Of a stretch of DNA of 64,000 nucleotides, positions 1 to 9,735 are shown one piece after another. The notes beneath the pieces are model-generated. The model was given only the letters and a program-made list of their open reading frames with translations. It had not been told where the DNA came from and searched no databases. Origin of the DNA: Siphonodentalium dalli (taxonomy: Eukaryota > Mollusca > Scaphopoda > Gadilida > Siphonodentaliidae). Every line of letters starts with the position of its first letter. The stretch's first letter is position 1. The position numbers were made by a program, and so were the translations under genes. The DNA is taken from assembly GCA_032622095.1 (NCBI GenBank), contig CP136069.1, positions 65,683,319-65,747,318 of the forward strand. The letters run 5' to 3'.

Positions 1-628
1 TGCTCGATGCCCCCATCACCAACGCTTTGTCATGATAAAATTTGTTCCGAAATTTGAAACCGAGAAGGGGATAATCATGCAGCGAAATCGGAAGAATACG
101 AAACGCATGGGCCAAATCACACCTGGCCAAATCTGAATTGGAAGGCATTCTCTGAATACAGTCGATCGCTGTTTGTATAGATGAGTATTCGACCCTTTTG
201 AATTTTGGGTCAATATTGTCATTGACAGAATTGCCTACTGGATGAGACAAATGTTGGATCATCCGAAATTTCCCTGGGGTTTTCTTCGGTACGAGGCCTA
301 TTGGAGATATAACTAACTGCGGGAAAGGTGGTGTGTCATAAGGACCAGCTACCCTCCCCGCTTCAACTTCAATTTGGATTTTGGCTGCGAGGATATCTTC
401 TAACTCAGAGGCCGATTTAAGGTTATCCGACATTATGTTCCAGGGGGGTTTTGAGCAGCCTAATTTAAAACCATGTGAGAAACCATTGATGAGGAATTCG
501 GCTTTGTCGGTGTTGTAGCCTCTAATTAGTCTTTTTAGCATTGGGACGCGTACGGGTGTCGGTAGGTGATTGATTCGTGGCCTGCTTATTGGGACCCTCG
601 TATCCTCGAAAAGAACCCTTGTTGCCAT
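1..628 (-). pseudogene. Reverse transcriptase of a DIRS/Ngaro-like retrotransposon, partial
   Basis: An open frame runs off the left edge. It starts at an ATG at 628 or, less likely, one at 541. The visible part is the N-terminal half of a reverse transcriptase of the tyrosine-recombinase retrotransposon type. It contains GFSHGFKLGC, then SPIGLVPKKTPGKFRMIQHL, then HPVGNSVND, then the first catalytic aspartate block ARCDLAHAFRILPI. This motif order (fingers block with KFR.I..LS.P.GNSVND, then D..HAFR) is typical of DIRS-1/Ngaro elements and differs from the two LINEs in this window. The frame overlaps the end of the gag-like ORF in another frame. Palm motif C, RNase H and the recombinase would lie beyond position 1, so the clade cannot be fixed. 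The visible part has no stops. Confidence 0.75.
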
Positions 629-2223
629 TAAATTGGTTGGTTGTGCAGTTGACTGCACGGTGCGGTCGAAAACACCGAAAACATTGGTGCGAGTATCCAC
701 AACTCGCATTGCATGCTTGTCCCCGGTGGAATTTCCGGCAATATGTCACTGGAACGAACATTTGTTTTGAGCCTTGCCGGGGGTTATATGGGGACTGGGG
801 AGTCTGAAGTTGTGTCTGGGAACCCTTGAAAGGTGGTCGCGCTTGAGGGAGTGGAGCTGCCTTCCAATGGAGGTCCCAATGCGTGTCTTCCCACTTCAGG
901 GAATGGTTGGTGCTCTTTAACACCCTAAATCCCGGTCGTACATAGCCCAATCGTAATTTTTTTCAGCCATGCGTTGTATACGCTCATCGTATGTTAGCAA
1001 TGGCTCGACGGCATCTTTGTCGCGTTTGCAATAAATTGCAATATAAATTTTGAATGCTTTTTGCCAAACGTTGATTGAGGTGATTGACTTTGGTGTTTTG
1101 GGCAGAAGGACGATAGACCCTGTAGAGCCCTCCCCATTAAATGCCATTGAATATGAGGTTGTGCTGTCATGTTGTGGCAGCAAAATTGCCAAGTTAATTG
1201 GTTCCCCTGCCCATACTTGTGATTTAATTTTCATGGGGACATGGGAACTAATCAGAACTGGGACTGTTGTTGCCGTGGAGAGCACCGATGAAGGATGTGC
1301 GGTGTTTGTCATGTCTGGGGGAGCCAGGGTCCAGGGCAAAAAGGTTTCAGTTGGATTGGCAGTATGAACTGCCTGAGTCGTACCCGTAGTATGATCAATT
1401 ATCGGTGTTATGGCCTCCGCCAGTTGAGATTGTAAGGCCCCAACAGATGGGGCAGCTGAGTTGGATGGTAAATTAGTTGCCAGGTTGTTGTTGTTTATAC
1501 CTGGCATATGTGTGGCCAAAACGCTGTTAATGGCCGATGAAAGATGTTGATTCAGATCATTAATGTCACAATTCCTGGTGTTAACCGGTTGGAATTCCTG
1601 CCCAGTCATGTCCGATTGGCTACTGGGAAAGCCTTGATTGTTCGTTTCCATATTGGTTGTTGAAAGATTGTTTGTATTGGTCGCTGGACGTCCAAGAGTG
1701 TCCAAGGCTGCTGTGCTGTCTGGTTTGTAACAGCAGCCGTGAAAGTTTGTGCCATTGTGTTGGTCGGCGGAGCCCTGAATCGCGGTCCCGATGGACTCGT
1801 GAACTGTGGAACAGTGAAAGACCGATTGATGTTACTATAATTTGAATGCGGAGTAATGTCATTGACCGGTACATCATTTAGTGTTTGTGCAGCAGTGGGC
1901 CTGGTAAACATTGATGAATGTATCGTGTTACCAATATACGAACTGCTGGTAACTGTGCAGACTGTCCCATACGAATTTGTAGAAGTTGCACACGAAACAG
2001 TATTGATGGTGGAAGTTGGTAAAGTTCTGGCCACGATATGACATGATAGATCTAACGGAATGTCCGACACGGGCTGAGCATCTTGGCCGGATGTGTGCAG
2101 TGATGCGCGGTTCCGACGCCGTGACGATGGCGCATAAGAGGTTGTTAAGCCATCGGTCAGCCGAGCCGCTGGTGTTTGTCGTTTCCGTGGCATGTTTCGT
2201 GGTCTGAAGAAGGAAAAAGACAA
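522..2223 (-). pseudogene. Gag-like ORF of the same DIRS/Ngaro-like element, frameshifted
   Basis: Three overlapping open frames (1606-2223, 917-1705, 522-950) read as one protein broken by frameshifts. The N-terminal part is Ser/Thr/Asn-rich and low complexity. The middle has a helical block (INVWQKAFKIYIAIYCKRDK) ending in YDRDLG. The C-terminal part continues with FRVLKSTNHSLKWEDTHWDL and then a Cys/His cluster, YCRKFHRGQACNASCGYSHQ followed by CFRC and HRAVNC. A WQKAF block, then YDR.FR, then a Cys/His finger before an RT is the usual layout of gag-like proteins in DIRS-type elements. One base appears to be missing near 927-930, where YDRD should run into FRVL, and another frame change lies near 1690-1705. 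The copy is therefore dead. Confidence 0.7.
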
Positions 2224-2875
2224 GCAAGCAATCTGAGTATGTATTAACCTGTGAAAGAGCTGAGAGCAGCCGCATGTATTTTGAGTACAAAATTTTATTG
2301 AGGTGAAGTTACCAAAGTATAATAGAAGAATGCTGCCTTAGAAGGAGCTGGCTGTTGCCATCGATTTCAGATATTGGTAGACAGACATGTATGTGTGGGT
2401 AACACAAACAAAAAACGCCATACGGGAACAGCTAATATAAAGGTACCGGTAAGGAGGAAAATTAATAAGGTGGCGACCAACAAAAAGGCATCGTGAGAAA
2501 AAAGGTGACTAAAACAGCGTGTATACGAGCCATAAAAAGAAATTGATCTTCAAGCCAGAAAATTGACGAGTTAGAAACAACTGGCAACATAAAGGAAGCA
2601 GCCCCTTAACATAACTTAAGATCGTAAAGTGTGTTGACAGTAAAAGATCCTGTCCAGAAAACAATATTTTCAGATGATTGGAAAATGTGAGATAAGTTCT
2701 TGTGAAAGCTGTTAAATTTGGTTGGTCTTCTGGTATGCAAGAGCTATGTTTTCCGAAAGGGGTTGATTCCGGTATGAGATCAAAACTCGTGAATACGCAT
2801 AGCACCACACAAGCCGTAAAAAGCCACTGCTAACTACCGGTATATAAACAGATAATCAATACCAGGAAACCCGGT
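2224..2875. other. Non-coding sequence between gag-like and hydrolase ORFs
   Basis: Probably untranslated retroelement sequence. A 99-codon minus-strand ORF (2509-2808) has no recognisable motif and looks like chance. I see no terminal repeat that would set the element's boundary. Confidence 0.4.
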
Positions 2876-3523
2876 TTAGGGCGAAAAGAATAGCTCCCCT
2901 GATACTTTTTGAATAAAGGTGTGTGCCAAGGGGGGGGGGGGGGGGAAATGCACCCCATCTGTTAGGAAATCTAGCGCCTGGACTTGAAGGCGACCATGAT
3001 GCCAAGTCTTCACCTTGCTGGAGCGATCAGGGAGGACAACACTGTTATACTGATTGAGAATCTCTACCTGTTTGTTGTATAAGTCCTGAGTCTTGTCCCC
3101 CCTGATTCTCGTCCGAGGAAAAGCTTGGCTTGCAACAATGAATTTTACCGATTTAATATGGAGCATGTCGGCTAACAGTTCATCAGTGTTACTCCCAACA
3201 GTCTGAGGAAACTCAGAGGATAAATCATTGCCCCCAATTTGGGTCACAATGATATGGGGGCGGAATTTCCGAAGGCGAGGTAAGTACTCGCTGGCAGAAC
3301 CAATGGTGTGACCCCCCTTTGCAAAGAATTGGATGTCCACTGAACGGCCGTCATGCTCTGACAATTTGACAGCTTCTGCGTAATTATACAGTAAATGGTT
3401 AACGATGTGTCGACCAAGTCGTAGCCCCAATCGTTTACGAAGGAACTTTCCCAAACGGACAATAAAAGAATGTCCCACAATTGCAATACGAGTGTGGTTA
3501 CGCCGGCTATTAGCGCTCGGCAT
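2876..3523 (-). CDS. SGNH/GDSL hydrolase-like ORF, probably retroelement-borne
   Basis: A complete ORF of 215 codons with the blocks of the SGNH hydrolase fold. Block I is RIAIVGHSFIVRL, with the nucleophile Ser near residue 18. A Gly block follows, GGHTIGSASEYL. Block III is TQIGGNDLSS, with the oxyanion Asn, and block V is DGVHF, with the catalytic Asp/His pair. All four signature residues are present. It lies upstream of and on the same strand as the gag-like and RT ORFs, which suggests it belongs to that element. From memory, SGNH-type ORFs have been reported in some Ngaro-type and CR1-type elements. A poly-G tract at 2930-2947 is read as a run of prolines after the DGVH block, so length variation there may have altered the C-terminus. 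It could instead be an unrelated captured gene. Host expression is unlikely. Confidence 0.6.
   Translation of the reverse strand: MPSANSRRNHTRIAIVGHSFIVRLGKFLRKRLGLRLGRHIVNHLLYNYAEAVKLSEHDGRSVDIQFFAKGGHTIGSASEYLPRLRKFRPHIIVTQIGGNDLSSEFPQTVGSNTDELLADMLHIKSVKFIVASQAFPRTRIRGDKTQDLYNKQVEILNQYNSVVLPDRSSKVKTWHHGRLQVQALDFLTDGVHFPPPPPLAHTFIQKVSGELFFSP
2930..2947. repeat. Poly-G tract inside the hydrolase ORF
   Basis: An uninterrupted G run of about 18 bases (poly-C on the coding strand) encodes consecutive prolines. It is prone to slippage and to assembly error. Confidence 0.9.
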
Positions 3524-3969
3524 GACAAAGTTTGCTCCGTTTATTTTTATCCAAAACTATGAAAATTAAACGTGACCGTTCGAAATAAATGTACCCCACG
3601 TAGTAAGGAAAAATATACTAAACAAACATGCTAAAATTAAAGTCAGATTACCTTGTAAATTAAGAAGAAACACAGGCTCTTTTCCGGAGAAAATATTTTT
3701 GATTGTTTCTGTTTTGAGGTTACCGGAAAAGAGGCTGGGTTCAGCGTCTCCGTTTCTCTCTTCTGCAATTCATGCGCGCGAACGCGAAATAGTCCCAAAC
3801 AAAAGTTGTCTGTAGGACGTGAATAATTTTAATGTCGATTGAAAATCGGTATTGTCGATCTGTTATACAAACGGGAAAGCTGTTATGTGCGATGATATGT
3901 AAACAGATCGTAATTGGAAAGTTATAGGAAGAAAGGAAAAGATTTTTTGTAAACAACAAGACGCTGCCG
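3524..3969. other. Untranslated sequence between LINE2 3' end and hydrolase ORF
   Basis: No coding or RNA feature is recognised. It should contain the 3' untranslated tail of LINE2 and the 5' edge of the YR-type element. The exact junction is not visible to me. Confidence 0.4.
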
Positions 3970-4690
3970 CTAGAGGGCGGAGTTCATTTTAACTGGAAAA
4001 TACGCGGTCGATTCCATAAATTGGTGAAGGGGTGCTGTTGCCCCCTTACCGTTATTGTTCTCGTTATGTGTTAGGGTAATATCTCCTTTGATAAGAGCTT
4101 CATATGATAGTACACCAAATGATCTCATGGTTTGTACCAAATCCGTGCGATGAAGCATATAAAATGGGCAATGCAAAAAAAGTGTTCGGCATCTTCAACA
4201 GGGCTTCCACAGGCGAACATGGCGTTATCAGCGATGTGGTTAGTAAGTTTATCATAATTCAGGTCGCTACAATTGTTTCGGATTCGTCAATGTATGATAT
4301 TAATCTTACGGTCGCCGAGATGAACGTGTAACGGAATCTTGGTCTTTCGAACAATTGTAATTTTAAAAGCGTCATATGCTTTACTTTTTATTTCGTCTGA
4401 TAAGACAGTCCAGACACCAATCGTGCTCGGGAAGAATGTTTTCTTGAAAGCTTCGAGATAACAAAAGTAGTTTTCTAAATCATCTGAATTGCGTAAAAAA
4501 TACCGGCTGATATCTCCGACACGAGGTAGGAGCTAGCAGTTCGGTTAGAAATAGGGGGGCTTTGTTGTAAAAAAAATTATGCATTAGACATAGTTTTTGT
4601 GCATCTCTAGTTCTCTACGTCGCTGTAGCGGTTGCCATCCAAGTTCCTTTAACAATGTCGCATTTGACGAAGATCTCGTCAGGCCTGAAA
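3970..4690 (-). pseudogene. LINE2 (jockey/CR1-type) 3' fragment: RT C-terminus and zinc-binding tail
   Basis: Read on the minus strand in interrupted frames, this begins VSGLTRSSSNATLLKELGWQ, the segment that follows the thumb of jockey/CR1-group reverse transcriptases. It continues with LPRVGDISRYFLR and VWTVLSDEIKS. It ends with the Cys/His tail RIRNNCSDLNYDKL, FACGSPVEDAEHFF and HCPFYMLHR. That C...CG...E.AEH...CP.Y arrangement is the C-terminal zinc-binding domain of jockey-clade LINEs. The stop is at 3970. The fragment continues, after the 5-kb LINE1 insertion, from the reverse transcriptase at 9720-11480. Confidence 0.7.
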
Positions 4691-4712
4691 CCACTCCTTA
4701 CCTTACGTTACC

Positions 4713-7700
4713 TTACGTCTGTAGTGGACGCTGGCGGTCTGCCACTATATCCACCTCACATTGTGATATTTCACCGTATTTGGCTGCATCTCTAGACATA
4801 TTTGGGTTGTATGGTTGAAAATCAGTCACCAATTCCGCTTTATAGTTATATTGAATATCCTGATTCTTCCAATGATGATCTAGTCTGTTTTTGAATTGGT
4901 TAATATCTTCAGCATACACCACTTCGTCTGGTAGATTGTTCCAAGTTGTGACCACTCTCTGGCTGAATGTATATTTTCTAACGTCATAGTTAGATCTTTC
5001 CTTGTACAATTTATAGTTGTGGCCTCTGGTCCGAGATTCGGTGTTTCTTGTAAGAATGTTAGATACTTCCGGATCGTAGCAGTTGAATATCTTAAAGCAT
5101 TCGATCATATCACATCGGTGGCTTCTGTACATCAGGGTTGGTATTTCCATTTTTCTTAGTCTATCTTCGTATCCCATATCTTTTAGTCCTGGTACTAATT
5201 TTGTTGCTCGCTTTTGAACTTTTTCCATTGGAACTGTGTGTTTTTTTTAGATATGGTCTCCAAGCAGGTTGAGCATATTCGAGTAATGGTCTTACCAGTC
5301 CTTTATATAGTTTTGCCATTGTAGTAGAGTCTAAGTAGGTGAATGATCTTCTGATGGCTCCAAGGACACTGTTGGCTTTCTGTATTTTCTCGTTGATGTG
5401 GTCCCCAAATGATAGGTTTCTGTCTGTGGTTACTCCTATGTCCTTTTCTTTTTCCACCTGTTTTAATTTAGTTTCACTCCCATTTTTGTCTTTCAAGTTG
5501 TAATTTGGCTGAAACTCCTCTTTTCCCTCATTCATGACAACACATTTTTCTGGATGGAATCTTAGTAACCAGTTGTTTGACCAGTTTTGGAGTTCATCAA
5601 GATCGCTTTGTAGTGTGTCCATATCATTTTTGTCTGTTATCTCCTTAAAAATCTTTGTGTCGTCTGCAAACAGCATCACTTCTGATTTTACACAGTCTGG
5701 TAAGTCATTTATGTACAGGACAAACAGTAGTGGGCCAAGTACACTTCATTGAGGGATACCGCTAATGACTGGATGTTGTTCTGATGATGTTCCATTTACT
5801 ATGACTTGTTGTTTCCTTCCTGTAAGAAAATCTTGTATCCAGCCTAGGATGTTCCCTCCGATGTTGTAACTGCCAGTCTTCTTTATCCTGTGTGGGACGG
5901 TATCAAAGGCTTTCATATAATCCATGTATACCACATGCGTTGGATGTCCGCTGTCCATAGATTTGGTCCATTTTTCTAATGTGTGTAGCAGTTGCAGTGT
6001 TGTAGACCTTCTTTTGATGTATCCAAACTGACCTTTGCTGAACAGCTTGTTGTTTACCATATGATCCATGATCTTATCCCGTATGAATCCCTCCATTACT
6101 TTGCCAACCACACTTGTCAAGCTGACTGGTCGATAGTTACTTGCCCTCTTTTTTGAACCTTTTTTGTATATCGCTGTTATATTTGCAGCTTTCCATTCAT
6201 CTGGTAGTTTCATCATCCTCAAACTGTTGTTGTATATTGTTGATAATGGCTTGCTCAGTTCCTTAGCGAGTTCTTTCAGGATTCGAGGGTGGAAACCATC
6301 TGGACCTTGAGACTTTGTTGGATTTATTCTAGATAGTCGTATTTCCACTGCCTCTGGTGTAATATCGCTCGTTGTTTCGAGTGCTTCCTTGGTGTTATAG
6401 ATGTTTGTCTCTGGTACTTCACCATCTGGTTCAATCGTAAATACCTCAGTGTAGCAGTCAGCCAAGACCTGGGCTTTTTCTCTGTCACTTGTTGTTAGCG
6501 TCCCATCTTGTTTTTCCAGATCAGATATTCCAGACTTGGTTTTGGTTTTGCTGGACACATAATTCCAGAATTTCTTGGGGTTTGTTTTAGCTTGTTTTGC
6601 TATCTCCTTTTCTTGGTATATCTGATTTTGGCGTGTCATCTTCTTGACTTTATTTCTTAGTCTTGTGTATATTTTGTAATGTTCTTCCGTCTTGTTCTCT
6701 ATGTATCTCGTCCATGCTCTATGTTTCTTCTTGATAGTGTTTATGGTTTCTTTGTTCAATGGTCTCCTGTTTTTTCCATTGTCTGCTTTCCTTATTGGTA
6801 CATGTTTGTTAATTATTTCTTCAAGGATGAGTGAAAATCTTGTCCATTGTGCATTTATATCATTTTCACAATCTGATAGTATTTTCTTCCAGTCTATATC
6901 AAGCTCTTCTCTCATCTTCTCGTAATTTACTTTATCATATAATTTTTTCTGTGATTGTGTCTCTTTGTCGATGTAGCATTTGTATGTGAAGTCCAGTATG
7001 CAATGATCACTTTTCCCCAGAGGATTTTTCACTTCTAAGTTGTGTATCATTTCTTCTTCGTTGGTAAGTACAACATCTAATATATTGGCTTGCTGACCTT
7101 CTCTGTATCTCGTGGGTTTTCTCACGTGTTGGTATAGATAATTTTCTTCTATTACTGCTATAAAGCCATCACTTTTCTTCTCCGTTGATACAGTTGTTTC
7201 CCAGTTGATGTTTGGATAGTTCATATCTCCCATAAGTAGAATATGACTATTCTTCTTTTCTTTGCAAACCTTGTCTATGCAGCTGTTAATGTTTTTATCG
7301 TTTTCTTCTGAACTCTTGTTTGGGCTCCTATATATTGCTCCAATAACAAGTCTGTCTCCTCTGCCTAGTGCTATTTTTATCCATACTGCTTCATCACATT
7401 CTTCTTTACTTATATATTCCTCTGTCTTCAAATTTCTCTTTACATATATTATTACTCCTCTTCCTTTTGTAGATTCCAGATTTTTGTGAAAAAGCTGGTA
7501 TCCTTCCATGTTGTAAGACGCCACATGTGGTGGCTCCTTCGTAGCTTTAGGTTTCGCTTCTGTTACTGCTATGACATCATATTCAAATTCTTTTGTCAAA
7601 CATCTGAGTTCGTTGAGTTTGTTGCATACGCTGTCTGCATTCAGTAAAAGAATGTGCAATCCCTCCACCATGTGCATGTGATTTTCTGTGTGATTTTGGA

Positions 7701-7812
7701 ACTTATTTACATGTTTGTTGACTGACCCTTTCATAGGATTCAGTTTCCTGCCATGTCTTTTTTCTTGACTTTCTTCAATGTCCATGGAGGGCCCCGAACT
7801 AGATAGAACCAC
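4713..7812 (-). pseudogene. LINE1 ORF2: AP-endonuclease plus reverse transcriptase, one stop and one frameshift
   Basis: Starts at 7812. The N-terminal apurinic endonuclease shows HILLLNADSVCNKLNEL, the catalytic glutamate in VTEAKPK, MGDMNYPNINWE and the SDH motif in LGKSDHCILDF. The reverse transcriptase follows: KSQGPDGFHPRILKELA, AIYKKGSKKRASNYRPVSL, VYMDYMKAFDTVPH and, after a stop, the catalytic FADDTK. At 5745-5747 the conserved glycine of the IPQGSVLGP block is TGA, which fits a GGA-to-TGA change, and the frame stays open beyond it. At 5245-5252 a run of eight A bases on the coding strand carries a one-base slip between WRPYLKK and MEKVQKRATKL. The C-terminal part ends at 4713. All recognisable catalytic residues remain. 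Confidence 0.85.
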
Positions 7813-7945
7813 TCATCTGATTCGTCTGATTTCTTTTTTGCTTCTTCGATGCATTTCTTCCTTTCTTCTCTGTCTTCCTTTGACATGTCAGCTGCGAACT
7901 GAATTTTCTCTTTGTGTTCCTTTAGTTTGAGGTATGTAATTTGGT
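7740..7945 (-). pseudogene. LINE1 ORF1, C-terminal segment
   Basis: Reads TYLKLKEHKEKIQFAADMSK, then EDREERKKCIEEAKKK, then EWFYLVRGPPW, ending in TGA at 7740-7742. It overlaps the start of ORF2 by about 73 bases in another frame. The highly charged helical stretch followed by a Val-Arg-Gly motif matches the end of ORF1 proteins of CR1/L2-type LINEs. It joins the fragment at 9461-9735 once the inserted element is removed. Confidence 0.65.
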
Positions 7946-9467
7946 GAGATAATCACATAAGAGCTTCACGCGGATTGGTTAACGACTTGCACCAAGGAGC
8001 TCTTAGTTATTCATGACGCTCATAAATGACAGACTGACACAATAGAGCTTTACGCGGATTGGCCGACAGTTGGCACGCCAGAGCCCCAGAGCGCCCAGGG
8101 TGGGAATTGACACAATGGAGTCTGTCACTGCAAACTACGCCCATACGTGAACGCTCAGATGCCATAGGCGACACGCGCCGTTTGAAATTACTGTCCGAAA
8201 AGGGGTCTTATAATAAATGCATGATAATAATTCAAAGAAATACAAACAAATTTATTTCACTTAACTATTTAAACATTAAGACATCATACATTATACACAA
8301 TAAATGTCACAATAATTATTGTCTTATTGGTTTGGGGAAAACACCACACGCGGACGCCGTTGTCTCTTTTCTCATTGAATCGGCGTTTCTTTTCGCACAA
8401 TGTCGTTGTCTGAAACGCTCACTTCCAGTTCATCTAACTGTTCTATACAACTAGACAAGTGTTCTGAGCTCAGGAACAGTAACTCCCTGTTTGACGCCGT
8501 TTGAGGTCCAAGGAATATCATGCCCCCACCATGATGGTTTTGAATCAGGCTCTCCCCAATTCGGTTGTCCGAATCCACCCTGGTCAAACCGAACTAGGCC
8601 TGTGACTACCCTCCTCAGAGTCTGTATTGGCAGACTCTCAAATTCATCTGGGTAGGCAAATGTTTTGAACGCGAAGGCATCAACGGTGGCACCCGTGGCT
8701 GGACATTCCATAATCTGGACCCTTGGTCATGTACACAAATGCTGCCGGATAACCTGCTTTTAGCAACTTGTCGGTCCCTTCGTATATTCGGGCTAGCAGT
8801 CTGTCGATTTCACGTTTACGCAGAGACATACTTTCAGAATATAATAAGACAGCGAACTGATGTTTACCCCAGCAGTTTTCCTTGCCATCAGGAACATGGA
8901 GAAGGCAGCCAGAAATAAATAAGATTTTTTGTTATTGTTATTTGTATATTTTATTTAAATATAAAATGTTTTCATACATACATATGTAGTTTGTTTGTCA
9001 ATACCCTTTACACCACTAATTTGGAACTAGATATAGTGTGAGCGCTGAATGGTCATGTTGTCACTAATGAGATTTGCGCGGTGTGGTGACATAATTACAC
9101 ATATAATGGGTAACGCGGATTAGCAACAATGTATCACATTTTCGCTTAAAAGCTAAGCTCTATTGTGTAATGTGTTTCCCAACGCGCGCAACGTTCATTT
9201 GTGTCAGAGCGACCCCATCGTGTTGACGTGCGCGCGTGAAAGTGAAAGCATATCACATTTCCCTTCATGTCCAGAGGCGATCGTAATTAAAGACAGTCGC
9301 GCTCATTTAGTAAAATCCCTATAGCAATTTGAGCGTGTATAAACAATAAGGCTCAATGGTGTCTTATTCTCACCCTGGAGCGGCATCATGTAGAACAAAG
9401 CTCCTTTGTGGAAGCTGTTTACCACTCCGCGTGAAGCTCATTGGTGATAATCGTGCCAAATTACATA
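7933..9467. mobile_element. Inverted-repeat element inside LINE1 ORF1, carrying an NRF1-like ORF
   Basis: Both ends are near-perfect inverted copies. On the plus strand the left end begins TATGTAATTTGG and reaches GAGCTTCACGCGG by about 40 bases. The right end, read in reverse complement, has the same blocks in the same order. LINE1 ORF1 reads straight through on either side (…ANTKLTY then LKLKEHK…), so this is an insertion into that ORF. The target duplication is up to 5 bp (TATGT), but its length is ambiguous because the termini are also TA-rich. ACGCGGATTGG-type subterminal repeats recur at 7977, 8050 and 9114 and inverted near 9427. No transposase motif is visible. The only coding relic resembles NRF1. 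Confidence 0.7.
8372..8936 (-). pseudogene. NRF1/Erect-wing-like DNA-binding domain ORF, frameshifted, in the inverted-repeat element
   Basis: Three minus-strand frames read in order give one protein-like sequence. Frame A (about 8936-8704) has ENCWGKHQFAVLLYSESMSL and REIDRLLARIYEGTDKLL, then AGYPAAFVYMTKG. Frame B (8711-8451) has MECPATGATVDAFAFKTF, LPIQTLRRVVTGLVRF, then GGFGQPNWGEPDSKPSWWG, HDIPW and ELRTLV. Frame C (to 8372) has SSCIEQLDELEVS. The pattern G.G.P.WG...KP.WW..DIPW followed by LRT(I/L)V..C is what I know from the dimerisation and DNA-binding domain of animal NRF1 and fly Erect wing. The helical segment before it (RLLARIYEGTDKLL) fits the start of the same domain. Two frame breaks (near 8704 and 8455) make it non-functional here. 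A host NRF1 exon set is unlikely because the sequence is intron-less and bounded by inverted repeats. Confidence 0.6.
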
Positions 9468-9735
9468 TATGTTAGTTTGGTATTTGCTTTCAAGACATTA
9501 TTCCTCAAGTCTTGTGTTTGCAGTGTCACTTTAAGAGGTCTGGGCTCATTTTCCTTCTCTGATCTTCTTTCAAGTCTAATGACATTTTTCACGTGTGTGT
9601 CTTTATGCCCTTCTACTCCAAGTTTACTGCATAGATCATTGAATATTTGTGTGTCTTTATCCTTCCTATCTTTCCCTTCTTCCAGATTTGGTTCGGGAAT
9701 GTTGAAAGCAATCGTAGTAAAGTTTGTCCAATGTT
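9461..9735 (-). pseudogene. LINE1 ORF1, central segment
   Basis: Reads IAFNIPEPNLEEGKDRKDKD, then FNDLCSKLGVEGHK, then VIRLERRSEKENEPRPLKV, then NVLKANTKLTYM before the inserted element breaks it. The pattern (N...IPE..., D...LG..., R.GR...RP..V, N.L.A..KL) matches the RNA-binding ORF1 protein of CR1/L2-type LINEs. The 5' part is missing. Confidence 0.65.

Larger units (their letters stand above)
4692..9735 (-). mobile_element. LINE1: CR1/Rex1-like non-LTR retrotransposon inserted in LINE2
   Basis: Minus-strand LINE with an ORF1 remnant (9461-9735 and 7740-7945) and a nearly complete ORF2 (4713-7812). It is truncated at its 5' end near 9720-9735, where LINE2 coding sequence begins on the other side. 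The 3' end (4692-4715) is a short tandem repeat of CCTTACGTTA type directly after the ORF2 stop, with almost no 3' UTR. Short 3' tandem repeats are usual for CR1/L2/Rex1 groups. A 1.5-kb inverted-repeat element (7933-9467) interrupts ORF1. Only two inactivating changes are seen in ORF2, so this insertion is fairly young. Confidence 0.8.

Noticed and set aside
16-222. 68-codon minus-strand ORF at the left edge
   Set aside because: It is an out-of-frame shadow of the reverse transcriptase that runs off the window edge.
6692-7489. Plus-strand hydrophobic ORFs in LINE1
   Set aside because: Antisense shadows of LINE1 ORF2. The hydrophobicity arises from the antisense of lysine-rich codons.
8372-8936. 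Host NRF1 gene exon
   Set aside because: It is frameshifted, intron-less, lacks the rest of the protein, and lies between inverted repeats inside a LINE ORF.
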